From assembly GCA_900551395.1 (NCBI GenBank), contig URVX01000018.1, positions 1 through 12,733 on the forward strand: 12,733 nt of DNA, given 5' to 3'. The notes beneath the pieces were generated by a model. It saw only the letters and a program-made list of their open reading frames with translations. It searched no databases and was not told where the DNA came from. How positions within the stretch are numbered: position 1 is the stretch's first letter; the number at the start of each line of letters is the position of its first letter. The translations under genes were made by a program, and so were the position numbers. Below are positions 1 to 6,760 of this stretch, piece after piece. The stretch comes from an uncultured Subdoligranulum sp. GTDB lineage: Bacteria; Bacillota; Clostridia; Christensenellales; CAG-314.

Positions 1-705
1 CAGCTCGGTTTCCGACACTTCCGCCCCGTTGCGGAGGACGGAAAACGCTTTGCCGCCCGACGAAAGAGCTTTTGCGGGCGTTCCGTTTTCAAACACGACG
101 GCGGCATCGTTTTCTATCGCAAAGGCTTTTTCATAGCCGCACGCCGCGAAGGCGCGGGCGAAATCCGCGCGTCTGTCGTTGTAATGCGGACAGGCGACAC
201 CCCGCAAAACGCCCAAGCCGTCAAGCATTTTGTACTCGTTGCTCTGACCGCGAATGATATCGAAATCGGTATACATGACGTCAAACCAACATATAGCTCC
301 GGCGGAAAGCCCCGCTATCGGCACTCCCCTTTCGTACGCGTCGAGAACAAGCCGCAAAAGTCCCGTTGCTCTCCAGCTGTCCAGCATAAATTTGGTGTCT
401 CCGCCGCCGATATACAAAAAATCCGCCTTGTCAAACTTTTCTTCTATGTGAGTCAAATCCATTTCGCCGTAAACAGTAAGCGCAACATCCGCTTTTATGT
501 CGAAAACCGACGTATAGGTTTTGCGGAAGCTGTTGAAATAAGGCATGCTGTCGTGACTGGCAGTGCCTATGAACAAGCCCGTCGGACGTCTGTCGCCCGC
601 TCGCCGGCGCGCAAGAGACGCGACGTATTCGTCTATTTTCAGCGTCGTTTTGGTTTTGATTTCCCCGCCGCCTATTGCGACGATAGTTTTGACCGTTTTT
701 TCCAT
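1..705 (-). CDS. Peptidase S51 family protein (dipeptidase E / PepE-like), 3' end cut by window edge
   Basis: The frame is open from an ATG at 705 to the window edge and gives 235 residues without a stop. The S51 family (PepE aspartyl dipeptidase, cyanophycinase and relatives) has a serine nucleophile in a class-I-amidotransferase-like fold and acts in the cytoplasm on Asp-containing peptides. Visible hallmarks are the glycine-rich YIGGGDT loop (residues 99-104), the nucleophile elbow GLSAGA with Ser134, CPHYN with the likely catalytic His174, and an acidic AIEND stretch near 196-200. Family members are about 200-240 residues, so only a short C-terminal piece should be missing. No Shine-Dalgarno is visible before the ATG. 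A GTG lies three codons upstream but has no SD either. The gene is divergent from the aldehyde dehydrogenase gene. PepE-like is safer than cyanophycinase given the length; the exact substrate is unknown. Confidence 0.85.
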   Translation of the reverse strand, partial: MEKTVKTIVAIGGGEIKTKTTLKIDEYVASLARRRAGDRRPTGLFIGTASHDSMPYFNSFRKTYTSVFDIKADVALTVYGEMDLTHIEEKFDKADFLYIGGGDTKFMLDSWRATGLLRLVLDAYERGVPIAGLSAGAICWFDVMYTDFDIIRGQSNEYKMLDGLGVLRGVACPHYNDRRADFARAFAACGYEKAFAIENDAAVVFENGTPAKALSSGGKAFSVLRNGAEVSETEL

Positions 706-733
706 TGCAAACACAGGCGTTTTCTGATATAAT
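705..733 (+). promoter_or_regulatory. Predicted SigA-type promoter for the aldehyde dehydrogenase gene
   Basis: The -35 TTGCAA (705-710) is separated by 17 bp from a perfect -10 TATAAT (728-733). Transcription would start near 740, giving a leader of about 65 nt. The -35 touches the start codon of the divergent S51 gene. The next base makes the box TATAATA, so the opposite strand reads TATTAT (734-729). This could serve as a -10 for S51, although its -35 is poor. Confidence 0.6.
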
Positions 734-805
734 ACGAAAAAATCGCCTTGATTTTTATTTTAACAAAAACCGCCGTCAATGGCAAGATTTTTGTACGGAG
801 TTTGT

Positions 806-2164
806 ATGAAAGAGATTCTTGAAAAACAGAGAGAGTTTTTTAAAAGAGGTGCGACGCGCACGGCTTCGTTCAGGCTGGACGCGCTCAAAAAACTTCGCGG
901 CTCCATAATCGACAACTACGACAAAATTGTTTCCGCTTTCAAAGCCGACTACAACAAAAACGAGTTCGACGCCGTTGCGACGGAAATAGCAATGGTCGTG
1001 AGCGAAATTGACTTTTTGACTCGCAGGCTCAAGCGCTTTATGCGCCCCCGCCGCGTATCGACCTCCCTTGCAAGCTTCCCTGCAAAGGGCATGATTGCGG
1101 CAGAGCCATTCGGCTGCGTCCTCATAGTCGCGCCGTGGAACTATCCCTTCAACCTTTCGCTGACTCCTCTTGCGGGAGCAATCGCCGCAGGCAACACCGT
1201 CGTGCTCAAGCTGTCGGGCAAAACGCCGCGCGTTTCGCAGACAATCATGGACATACTCAAAATTTTCGACGAGGCTTTCGTCGCCGTCGAGCCGTTGGAA
1301 AAGCGGGGCATGGAAATTTTCGGGCTGAAATTCGACTACGTTTTTTACACCGGCTCGGCTGCTTTTGCGAAAAACATCTGTCTTCTTCAGGCGGAACACT
1401 TGACTCCCATGTCGTTGGAGCTGGGAGGCAAGTGCCCCTGCATCGTGGACAAAAATGCCGACCTCGAAACTGCGGCAAAGCGCATTGCGTGGGGAAAATT
1501 TCTCAACGCGGGGCAAACCTGCGTCGCGCCCGATTTCGTCGCCGTGCACACGGACGTAAAGGACGAATTTCTGTCATTGCTTGTGAAATACACCCGCCGA
1601 TTTTATCCCGCCGACCGCGAGGACGAGCTGACATGCATTATCACGCGTGAAAAGACGGAGCAGCTGCTCGACCTGATAAAGGGCGAAAAAATCCTGCTCG
1701 GCGGCAATGCTAACGGACGCGCGCTTAAACCCACAATCGTCGCCGACGCGACCTTCGACAGCCCGATTATGCGCGAGGAAATTTTCGGTGCGGTGCTCCC
1801 CGTAACGGAGTTTACCGACCTTGACGAAATTGCAGAAAGGCTCATTTCGATGCCTAAGCCCCTTGCCCTTTACTTTTTCGGCAGGGAAAAAACCGCGCTT
1901 GACTTCGCCGAAAGAGTGCCGTCGGGCGGCATGTGCGTAAACGACGTCGTCATGCACATAACCGAACACCGCCTGCCCTTCGGCGGAGAGGGAGAAAGCG
2001 GCTTCGGCAGTTATCACGGCAAGGCGTCCTTCGACGCATTCACCCACTACAAAAGCATACTGAGCAAGGGCAAAAGGGAGCTTGACGTCAAATATCCGCC
2101 CCACACCCGGTCAAAGCTGGATTTTCTGAAAAAATATTACCGACTGAAAAACAAAAAGAAATAA
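806..2164 (+). CDS. Aldehyde dehydrogenase, class 3 / AlkH-YwdH-like
   Basis: The product is a 452-residue NAD(P)-dependent aldehyde dehydrogenase that oxidises an aldehyde, typically medium- or long-chain in this subgroup, to the acid. In the numbering used here the substrate-pocket motif PWNYP is at about 110-114 with Asn112. The cofactor-side YTGS is near 181-184. The general base Glu205 lies in LELGG, the catalytic Cys239 in GQTC, EEIFG near 324-328, and the C-terminal LPFGG region near 390-394. The length of about 450 without an N-terminal extension, plus the LTPMSLELGGKCP wording, fits class 3 (ALDH3, AlkH, YwdH) better than the 480-500 residue classes. An upstream in-frame ATG at 779 adds nine residues, but GGAG at 797-800 sits 5 nt before the ATG at 806, so that start was chosen. 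It has its own promoter and terminator. Substrate is not determinable from sequence. Confidence 0.9.
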   Translation: MKEILEKQREFFKRGATRTASFRLDALKKLRGSIIDNYDKIVSAFKADYNKNEFDAVATEIAMVVSEIDFLTRRLKRFMRPRRVSTSLASFPAKGMIAAEPFGCVLIVAPWNYPFNLSLTPLAGAIAAGNTVVLKLSGKTPRVSQTIMDILKIFDEAFVAVEPLEKRGMEIFGLKFDYVFYTGSAAFAKNICLLQAEHLTPMSLELGGKCPCIVDKNADLETAAKRIAWGKFLNAGQTCVAPDFVAVHTDVKDEFLSLLVKYTRRFYPADREDELTCIITREKTEQLLDLIKGEKILLGGNANGRALKPTIVADATFDSPIMREEIFGAVLPVTEFTDLDEIAERLISMPKPLALYFFGREKTALDFAERVPSGGMCVNDVVMHITEHRLPFGGEGESGFGSYHGKASFDAFTHYKSILSKGKRELDVKYPPHTRSKLDFLKKYYRLKNKKK

Positions 2165-2186
2165 CGGGCTTTTACGCCCGTTTTTT
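2163..2186 (+). terminator. Intrinsic terminator between convergent ALDH and DUF2156 genes
   Basis: A perfect 7-bp stem pairs 2163-2169 (AACGGGC) with 2176-2182 (GCCCGTT) around a 6-nt loop, followed by a T run to 2186. It overlaps the ALDH stop codon and abuts the stop of the opposite gene. The A-rich left flank gives only a broken T run on the minus strand, so termination in that direction is plausible but weaker. Confidence 0.85.
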
Positions 2187-3061
2187 CAATCGTTCTCGGC
2201 AATTCTGAACTTTTTGACAAGACATAGAGGATAATAAGACATTTTGGATTTTCTCAACCCCTCAAGCCCCAAGTCCTCCTCTCTGTTGACGTACTTTACG
2301 GAGTCCGTCACATGCCGTTTCAAAAAAGCGTTGGTCGTGGCTTCGTAAACGCCGGAAAATTCGCGCAGGCACTTTTCGACGTGTACGAAAAGGGTGTCGC
2401 CGACAATCTCGCCTACGGTAAAGCCCACCGCTTCGCCGTTTATTTCCATATACCCGCCGGGATATTCGCCGTCGCGCCAGTTTTCTACCAGCAGCGTCAC
2501 TTCTTTTTTGTCGTAGAAATAAGTCGCCGTTCCGTCGTTTTTGTGGTATTTGTCCAGAAACGCCAGCACCTTGTCTCTGTCCGCCCTTTTGAAATCCTTG
2601 AACTCCGCGTCGGGATAGGTCTTGTAAAACTTGTTTATATGGTTTCGCTTGGCGTTGTATTTTTTTCCCACCAGGTCTGTCATCGCGCGCGCGTCGTAAA
2701 GATAATCCGCCCACTTTTCCAGCTCGAGCGGGTTTTTCGCGTTGAGCCAACGGCAGAAGCTGTCCACATATTCCTCGCCCACGCCGAAAAACTGAAGCTT
2801 GTCTCCCGTTTCGCGGCAGTGCGCGCGCAAAAGCCCTACGCCCTTTTCGACGTCGCACACCGGCATAAAAAAGTATTGCTCTCCGTCCTCGTCCCGCATT
2901 TTCAGAAACAGCGTTGCGTTTTCTATCGCGTAGCGATAATCAAAGTAATCGCTCCACATCGTGAGCACAAGCGGAGAATAGCCGCACATCTTGTGCGGAC
3001 AGGCGTAAAGATAAGGCTTCAGCAGGCGGATATTGTCTTCCGTGATTTTTTCGAATTTCAT
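2186..3061 (-). CDS. DUF2156 / phosphatidylglycerol lysyltransferase C-terminal-like protein
   Basis: This 291-residue soluble protein matches the stand-alone DUF2156 (LPG_synthase_C) family, which has a tandem GNAT-like fold. In multidomain MprF proteins this domain transfers an aminoacyl group from tRNA to phosphatidylglycerol. Stand-alone members have no settled function. Recognisable pieces are GKKYNAKRNHINKF (132-145), typical of the lysine/arginine-rich linker, HVEKCLREFSGVYEA (227-241), and the family signature YVNREEDLGLEGLRKSK (257-273). No membrane segment is seen, so it lacks the flippase part of MprF. The open frame could extend upstream to an ATG at 3160. AAGGAAG just before the ATG at 3061 and the non-conserved, promoter-containing upstream stretch argue for 3061. 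It is divergent from the degV-family gene and convergent with ALDH. Confidence 0.82.
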   Translation of the reverse strand: MKFEKITEDNIRLLKPYLYACPHKMCGYSPLVLTMWSDYFDYRYAIENATLFLKMRDEDGEQYFFMPVCDVEKGVGLLRAHCRETGDKLQFFGVGEEYVDSFCRWLNAKNPLELEKWADYLYDARAMTDLVGKKYNAKRNHINKFYKTYPDAEFKDFKRADRDKVLAFLDKYHKNDGTATYFYDKKEVTLLVENWRDGEYPGGYMEINGEAVGFTVGEIVGDTLFVHVEKCLREFSGVYEATTNAFLKRHVTDSVKYVNREEDLGLEGLRKSKMSYYPLCLVKKFRIAEND

Positions 3062-3072
3062 AGCTTCCTTTT

Positions 3073-3140
3073 TTGTTGAATCTGTAAAATGTGCAACAAT
3101 AGCAAATATTTTGTCTATATTGAATAGCCGCAAATATTTT
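3073..3140. repeat. Short repeats upstream of the DUF2156 gene
   Basis: Two sequence patterns lie just upstream of the DUF2156 start. One is an inverted pair, TTGTTG (3073-3078) and CAACAA (3094-3099), which would fold in the DUF2156 leader next to its ribosome binding site. The other is a perfect 11-bp direct repeat GCAAATATTTT at 3102-3112 and 3130-3140, 28 bp apart. Each copy contains the palindrome AAATATTT. These could be regulator sites or AT-rich coincidence. I could not identify a convincing minus-strand promoter here apart from TTGTCA (3150-3145) overlapping the degV -35. Confidence 0.35.
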
Positions 3141-3143
3141 TGA

Positions 3144-3172
3144 TTGACAAACAGACGCATGTCGTATAATAT
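3144..3172 (+). promoter_or_regulatory. Predicted promoter for the degV-family gene
   Basis: A perfect -35 TTGACA (3144-3149) is followed by TATAAT at 3165-3170 (15-bp spacer) or TAATAT at 3167-3172 (17-bp spacer). The expected leader is about 80 nt. The -35 is nearly symmetric: the opposite strand reads TTGTCA one base over, which may serve the divergent DUF2156 gene. Confidence 0.65.
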
Positions 3173-3189
3173 ATATAATTAAACAGCAA

Positions 3190-3251
3190 TCGGTTTGGCT
3201 TGCGATTTTTTCTTCATTCGTATATTAACACATCAAACCGAAATTTCGGAG
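3190..3251 (+). promoter_or_regulatory. Leader inverted repeat and palindrome over the degV ribosome binding site
   Basis: Within the predicted degV leader an 8-bp perfect inverted repeat pairs 3190-3197 (TCGGTTTG) with 3234-3241 (CAAACCGA). The right arm overlaps a 12-bp perfect palindrome CCGAAATTTCGG (3238-3249). The palindrome's last two G residues are part of the GGAG ribosome binding site (3248-3251). The two pairings compete for 3238-3241, so alternative structures that expose or hide the ribosome binding site are possible. The palindrome could equally be a DNA operator. Confidence 0.4.
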
Positions 3252-3257
3252 TAAATT

Positions 3258-4109
3258 ATGATAAAATTTTTTGCCGACAGCACGATGGACATCTCGCCCG
3301 AAACCGTAGAAAAATACGACATTACGCTTGTGCCGATAACAGTCATTCTCGGAGACACCCCTTACAAGGACGGCTACGAGCTGAATCCCGAAAAAATTTA
3401 CGACTATGTAAAGGAAACGGGAAATCTGCCCAAAACCTCCGCCTGCAACGCGGAAACCTACAAGGAATTCTGGCAGCCCTCTTTGGAAAAAGGAGACGAA
3501 ATCATACATTTCAGCTTTTCGGGAGATATGTCGACCAGCTACGCGGCGGCGCAGGCGGCGGCTGAGGAATTTGAGAATGTTTCCGTCATCGACACTAAAA
3601 ACCTGTCCACAGGCAGCGGTCTGCTGCTCATGTACGCCTGCGACTTAAGAGAAGCGGGAGAAAGCAAGGATGAAATAGTGCGCAAGGTGACGTCCCGCGT
3701 GCCTCACGTACAGGCAAGCTTTATTATAGACAAGCTCAATTATCTTTATAAGGGCGGCCGCTGCTCGGGCTTGGCTCTGTTTGCAGCGACGGCTTTAAAC
3801 CTCAAGCCGTGCATAAAGGTCAAGGACGGCAAAATGATTGTGGGCAAAAAATATATGGGCAGGCTGGCGGGAGTCTTGGATAAATACGTCAACGATATTC
3901 TCAACGAGTTCGACAATCCCGACTACACGCGCATTTTCGTGACGCACACCAGATATGCGCCCGAGCTGGTTGAAGCAGTGAAAAAACGCCTCGAAAAAAC
4001 GCCTTTCAAAGAGATTATTGAAACCACTGCAAGCTGCACAATCACAAGCCACTGCGGGCCCAACACTCTGGGCATACTGTACATCAACGACGGCGGCAAG
4101 GTCGGTTGA
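3258..4109 (+). CDS. DegV family fatty-acid-binding protein (FakB-type)
   Basis: This 283-residue protein has full family length. DegV/FakB proteins bind one fatty acid in a deep pocket and present its carboxylate to the kinase FakA, yielding acyl-phosphate for phospholipid synthesis in Bacillota. Characteristic features are FFADSTMDIS at the N-terminus (DST 7-9), VPITV near 25-29, the TS pair at 60-61, FSGDMSTSYAAA (87-98) in place of the common SSGLSGTYQSA, VIDTKNLSTGSG (110-121), YKGGRCSG (164-171), and a C-terminal SHCGPNTLG (264-272) with the conserved His265. GGAG lies 6 nt before the ATG. The gene stands alone between its own promoter and a strong terminator. No FakA is seen in the window, so the kinase partner must be elsewhere. 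The specific fatty acid bound cannot be read from the sequence. Confidence 0.92.
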   Translation: MIKFFADSTMDISPETVEKYDITLVPITVILGDTPYKDGYELNPEKIYDYVKETGNLPKTSACNAETYKEFWQPSLEKGDEIIHFSFSGDMSTSYAAAQAAAEEFENVSVIDTKNLSTGSGLLLMYACDLREAGESKDEIVRKVTSRVPHVQASFIIDKLNYLYKGGRCSGLALFAATALNLKPCIKVKDGKMIVGKKYMGRLAGVLDKYVNDILNEFDNPDYTRIFVTHTRYAPELVEAVKKRLEKTPFKEIIETTASCTITSHCGPNTLGILYINDGGKVG

Positions 4110-4116
4110 CAAAAAC

Positions 4117-4145
4117 AAAATCCCGCTTTTCAGCGGGATTTTTTT
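4117..4145 (+). terminator. Strong intrinsic terminator after the degV-family gene
   Basis: A perfect 9-bp stem pairs AATCCCGCT (4119-4127) with AGCGGGATT (4132-4140) around the loop TTTC. A-T flanks extend it, and a run of seven Ts ends at 4145. The A-rich left flank gives a T run on the minus strand as well, so it may also stop transcription arriving from the distant radC gene. Confidence 0.93.
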
Positions 4146-4578
4146 GACCTTTCGACCAAATTATTTTTTAATTTCGGAATTTTTCGAGCGGAGTCGAATG
4201 AATTTTTATTTGTACGGAAAAACATTGCAACGGAAATCGTTAACCTTTTTTTATTTCAACGGAAAATACGTTTTTCGGCTATTCTGCAATATGTTGATTT
4301 TATTTTCCTACAAAGCCACCCTAACTTATGCCTTTCCTCTGTGCCGCGAACCGCTCTGAGTTTTGCGGAGCCTAACGGCTCTCGCCGTGCTTTATTTCAG
4401 TTGACTGCGCGTGAACAATAATTTAAAAAACGCTTTCATAATAGCATTTTTACATCGTACATAAGTCAACGCGATTATCTGCTGCGGCAATAGCGATAAC
4501 GGCGTTTTTTCCATTACTTTCAGCCTTTTTTCCGATTGTCCCCGCTTGCTTCGCGGCGCGGTTATTTTTCAATCACGT
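4146..4578. other. Unassigned 433-bp intergenic region with a possible small gene and GC-rich hairpins
   Basis: No recognised gene or RNA family is found here. Three things are visible. First, TTGACC (4144-4149), a 17-bp spacer and TTTAAT (4167-4172) form a promoter-like pair. They are followed by GGAG (4190-4193) and an ATG at 4198 opening a 53-codon frame that ends at 4359. The predicted peptide is rich in Phe, Tyr and Leu, carries Lys and Arg, and has no known relative that I recognise. Its AT-rich codons differ from the flanking genes. Second, a GC-rich patch at 4341-4390 holds overlapping hairpins (4365-4385 and 4375-4388). Third, the 7-bp inverted repeat GTTGACT (4400-4406) / AGTCAAC (4464-4470) encloses an AT-rich stem. 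From about 4471 to 4578 I see only a weak GC hairpin near 4541-4557 and no clear radC terminator. Confidence 0.4.
4365..4388. repeat. Overlapping GC-rich hairpins in the intergenic gap
   Basis: GCGGAGCC (4365-4372) pairs with GGCTC plus CGC (4377-4381, 4383-4385) around the loop TAAC, giving 8 bp with one bulged base. The alternative hairpin ACGGC/GCCGT (4375-4379, 4384-4388) has the loop TCTC, which reads GAGA, a GNRA tetraloop, on the minus strand. The two are mutually exclusive. The GCTTTATTT that follows on the plus strand is too interrupted for a confident terminator. Confidence 0.4.
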
Positions 4579-5316
4579 TTACAGGTTCAGATTTACTATA
4601 TTTTCCGTCATTTTGCATACTTTTTTGTCAATAAGGTCGATCACGCCGCTTCTTCTGAAGCTGAATATGCCGTCGTCCGCCACGATAATATGGTCGGAAA
4701 GCGTTATGCCCAGCTGCCTGCACACAGCAAGCAGGTTTGCGGTAAAACGCGCGTCCTCCGCGCTCGGATGAGCGCTGCCCGACGGATGCGAGTGACAAAC
4801 CGCCAGCGCCGCCGCATTGAAACCGAATGCGCGCTCCACGATTTCCCTCACCGTCGCCGAAACAAAGGTGGGAGAATTCTGGGAAATTTTGACCGTGCCG
4901 AGCAATCTGCTTTTGACGTCCAGACAAAGCACGTGCATTTCTTCGGTCACCGAGCCTTTGAGCAAAGCCTGCGCGACCTGCGGCAGCCTGTCTGGAGTGC
5001 ACAGCTCGTTGCGCCCTATCCGCTTGCTCCTCTCGTAATATCTGAAAAATTCCCGCCACATGCTGAGCGTTATCGCGCTGCTTCTGCCCATGCCCTCCAC
5101 CTTTTCAAGCTCTGTGTAAGGCGCTTCGAGCACAGCCGCCAAGCTGCCGAAGCGGTCGATAAGCCGATGCGCAAGCGCGTTGGTGTCGCTGTAAGGAAAA
5201 GATTTGTAAAGCATGACCTCCAGAACCTCGTGCGGCTCGAAGTTTTCCATGCCCTCGTTTACGAACCTGTTTCTCAGTCTGGTTCTATGCCCGGCGTTGT
5301 CGCTTTGTATTTTCAT
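4579..5316 (-). CDS. radC: RadC family JAB/JAMM-domain protein
   Basis: The 245-residue protein has the usual RadC (UPF0758) arrangement: an N-terminal helix-hairpin-helix region containing VEGMGRSSA (about 73-81), then a C-terminal JAB1/MPN domain. The metal-binding JAMM motif is intact as HSHPSG-x4-S-x2-D, with His175, His177, Ser185 and Asp188 in this numbering. An upstream Glu (about 125-126, in TEEMHV) probably completes it. DHIIV and SFRRSG near the end also fit. Despite the historical name, a DNA-repair role is not established for RadC; a metalloprotease-like or DNA-associated role is inferred only from the fold. The frame extends nine residues further to an ATG at 5343, but AGAGG about 6 nt before the ATG at 5316 supports this start. 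It is divergent from the dipeptidase gene, with no close terminator downstream. Confidence 0.9.
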   Translation of the reverse strand: MKIQSDNAGHRTRLRNRFVNEGMENFEPHEVLEVMLYKSFPYSDTNALAHRLIDRFGSLAAVLEAPYTELEKVEGMGRSSAITLSMWREFFRYYERSKRIGRNELCTPDRLPQVAQALLKGSVTEEMHVLCLDVKSRLLGTVKISQNSPTFVSATVREIVERAFGFNAAALAVCHSHPSGSAHPSAEDARFTANLLAVCRQLGITLSDHIIVADDGIFSFRRSGVIDLIDKKVCKMTENIVNLNL

Positions 5317-5333
5317 AAGAAACCTCTGACAAA

Positions 5334-5362
5334 ATGATAGCATATCGCTGTCTTTTTGTGTA
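5334..5362 (-). promoter_or_regulatory. Possible radC promoter
   Basis: On the minus strand TACACA (5362-5357) is 17 bp from TATCAT (5339-5334). This would give a very short leader that begins at about the ribosome binding site. A second option is TATTAT (5367-5362), the complement of the pepV -10 region, with a poor -35 and a leader of about 40 nt. Confidence 0.35.
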
Positions 5363-5366
5363 TAAT
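5361..5366 (+). promoter_or_regulatory. -10 box for the PepV-type dipeptidase gene
   Basis: A perfect TATAAT is placed so that transcription would start about 30 nt before the start codon. The expected -35 position (5338-5343, TAGCAT) is poor, so the promoter rests on the -10 alone. Confidence 0.5.
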
Positions 5367-5401
5367 ATTCGCGTAAGTTTCTTTAAGAATCGGAGGTTTC
5401 T

Positions 5402-6745
5402 ATGGACAGAAAACAAATATTGGACTCCCTGAAGGAGGAAATGATAGGTACGCTTCGGGAGGTTCTGCGCTACGAAACGATTACGACGGACGCGCTGCCC
5501 GGTATGCCTTTCGGCAAAAACAACGCGGATTGTCTCGCGTATGTGCTCAAAAAAGGCGAAGAAATGGGCTTTGAGTCGTACAACTGCGACAACTATGCCG
5601 GACACCTCGATTTCAAATCCCCCGACAAAAACGCGGAGGTTTTCGGCGTGCTGGGTCATCTCGACGTCGTTCCCGTAACAAAAGGCTGGATTGCCGACCC
5701 GTTCGGCGGCGAAATCATTGACGGAAAAATATACGGCAGAGGCACGATGGACGACAAGGGTCCGATGATTGCCTGTCTTTACGCCGCAAAAGCGCTGAAA
5801 ATGAGCGGCTTTAAGCCCCGCCGCACGCTGCGCCTTATCTTCGGCTGCGACGAAGAAAACAATATGGGCTGCATAAAATATTACAAAACCAAGGTCAAAA
5901 TGCCCGACCTCGCCATTTCACCCGACGGCGATTTCCCCGTCATAAACGTGGAAAAGGGAATTTACGCCATGGATCTCGACATAGGCAAGGTGTCCGACGC
6001 CGTGTATGACATCACGGCGGGAAGCCGCACAAACGTAGTGCCCGACCTCTGCACCGCGCTGGTGGACAAAAGCCTCGATTTGACGCCGCTTAAAGATTTC
6101 AAAGTCGAAGTCACCGAAACGGGCGGCAAAATCCAACTGATTACACGCGGCAAATCTACTCACGGAGCCATGCCGCACACCGGCGTGAACGCCGCTTGGG
6201 AGATGTTCCGCGCCCTGTCGGCATGCCTGCCCGACGACAAAACGCTGGCGTTTGTCGCCGACAAAATGTGCCGCGACGTCAACGGCGCCGCATGGGGCTT
6301 TCCGCTCGAGGACGAAGTCAGCGGCAAAATCACTCACAGCATAGGCGTCGTCAACCTCAAAAACGGCAGGCTGAAAATCAAGCTGGACGTAAGATATCCA
6401 GTCACCTTCAAGGACGCTTACGTTGCAGAGGTCATGAAGAAAAACAGCATTGACACCTTTGTGATCGAGGAAGGTCACATCAAGCAGCCGCTGCACGTGG
6501 ACGCCGACAGCCCTCTGGTCACGGGCTTGCTGGACGTTTACAACAAAGCAATGAACTGCGACGCCAAGCCTATAGCTATCGGCGGCGGCACGTATTCGAG
6601 AATGCTGCCCATGTGCGTCGCATTCGGCCCCTCGTTTCCCGGCGACGTTCAGGTGATTCATGAAATAAACGAGTTTGTTTCAATAGACAGACTCATGCAG
6701 ATGGCGCACATCTACCTTGAAGCTTTTGCAAAAATGTGCGGCTGA
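5402..6745 (+). CDS. pepV: M20 family dipeptidase, PepV type
   Basis: This 447-residue cytoplasmic metallopeptidase belongs to the PepV/Sapep branch of family M20, which uses two metal ions to cleave dipeptides and some tripeptides with an unblocked N-terminus. The metal-site motifs are present in order: GHLDVVP with His86 and Asp88, GRGTMDDKGP (112-121) with the bridging Asp, CDEEN with Glu151 and Glu152, SPDGDFP with Asp175, and a late His420 in VIHEINE. IGGGTYSR, just before the last motif, is also typical. The lid or dimerisation-like insertion between about 190 and 380 has the expected size. GGAGG (5392-5396) lies 5 nt before the ATG, the strongest ribosome binding site in the window. 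It is monocistronic, with its own -10 box and terminator. A Xaa-His dipeptidase or Sapep-like specificity is possible; substrates are not readable here. Confidence 0.92.
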   Translation: MDRKQILDSLKEEMIGTLREVLRYETITTDALPGMPFGKNNADCLAYVLKKGEEMGFESYNCDNYAGHLDFKSPDKNAEVFGVLGHLDVVPVTKGWIADPFGGEIIDGKIYGRGTMDDKGPMIACLYAAKALKMSGFKPRRTLRLIFGCDEENNMGCIKYYKTKVKMPDLAISPDGDFPVINVEKGIYAMDLDIGKVSDAVYDITAGSRTNVVPDLCTALVDKSLDLTPLKDFKVEVTETGGKIQLITRGKSTHGAMPHTGVNAAWEMFRALSACLPDDKTLAFVADKMCRDVNGAAWGFPLEDEVSGKITHSIGVVNLKNGRLKIKLDVRYPVTFKDAYVAEVMKKNSIDTFVIEEGHIKQPLHVDADSPLVTGLLDVYNKAMNCDAKPIAIGGGTYSRMLPMCVAFGPSFPGDVQVIHEINEFVSIDRLMQMAHIYLEAFAKMCG

Positions 6746-6760
6746 AATTTTTTACAAACC

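Noticed and set aside
779..805. Upstream ATG at 779 as the aldehyde dehydrogenase start
   Set aside because: It has no ribosome binding site, while GGAG sits at the right distance from the ATG at 806, where the homologous N-terminus begins.
2312..3079. Long open frame antisense to the DUF2156 gene
   Set aside because: It is a mirror of the coding strand without recognisable motifs or a ribosome binding site. Similar long antisense frames occur over malic enzyme and leuS, from the same codon bias.
3062..3160. 33-residue N-terminal extension of the DUF2156 protein to 3160
   Set aside because: It would run through the predicted degV promoter, has no Shine-Dalgarno, and precedes a natural MKFEKIT start with AAGGAAG.
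4315..4340. RNase P-like AGAGGAAAGG (4340-4331) and T-box-like AGGGTGGC on the minus strand
   Set aside because: Only short fragments match. The rest of the RNase P conserved region and the T-box ACCGCG continuation are absent, and the downstream gene context (no synthetase on that strand) does not fit.
4425..4451. A-rich/T-rich inverted repeat as a terminator for radC
   Set aside because: The stem is almost entirely A-T with a mismatch and only two G-C pairs, too weak to call.
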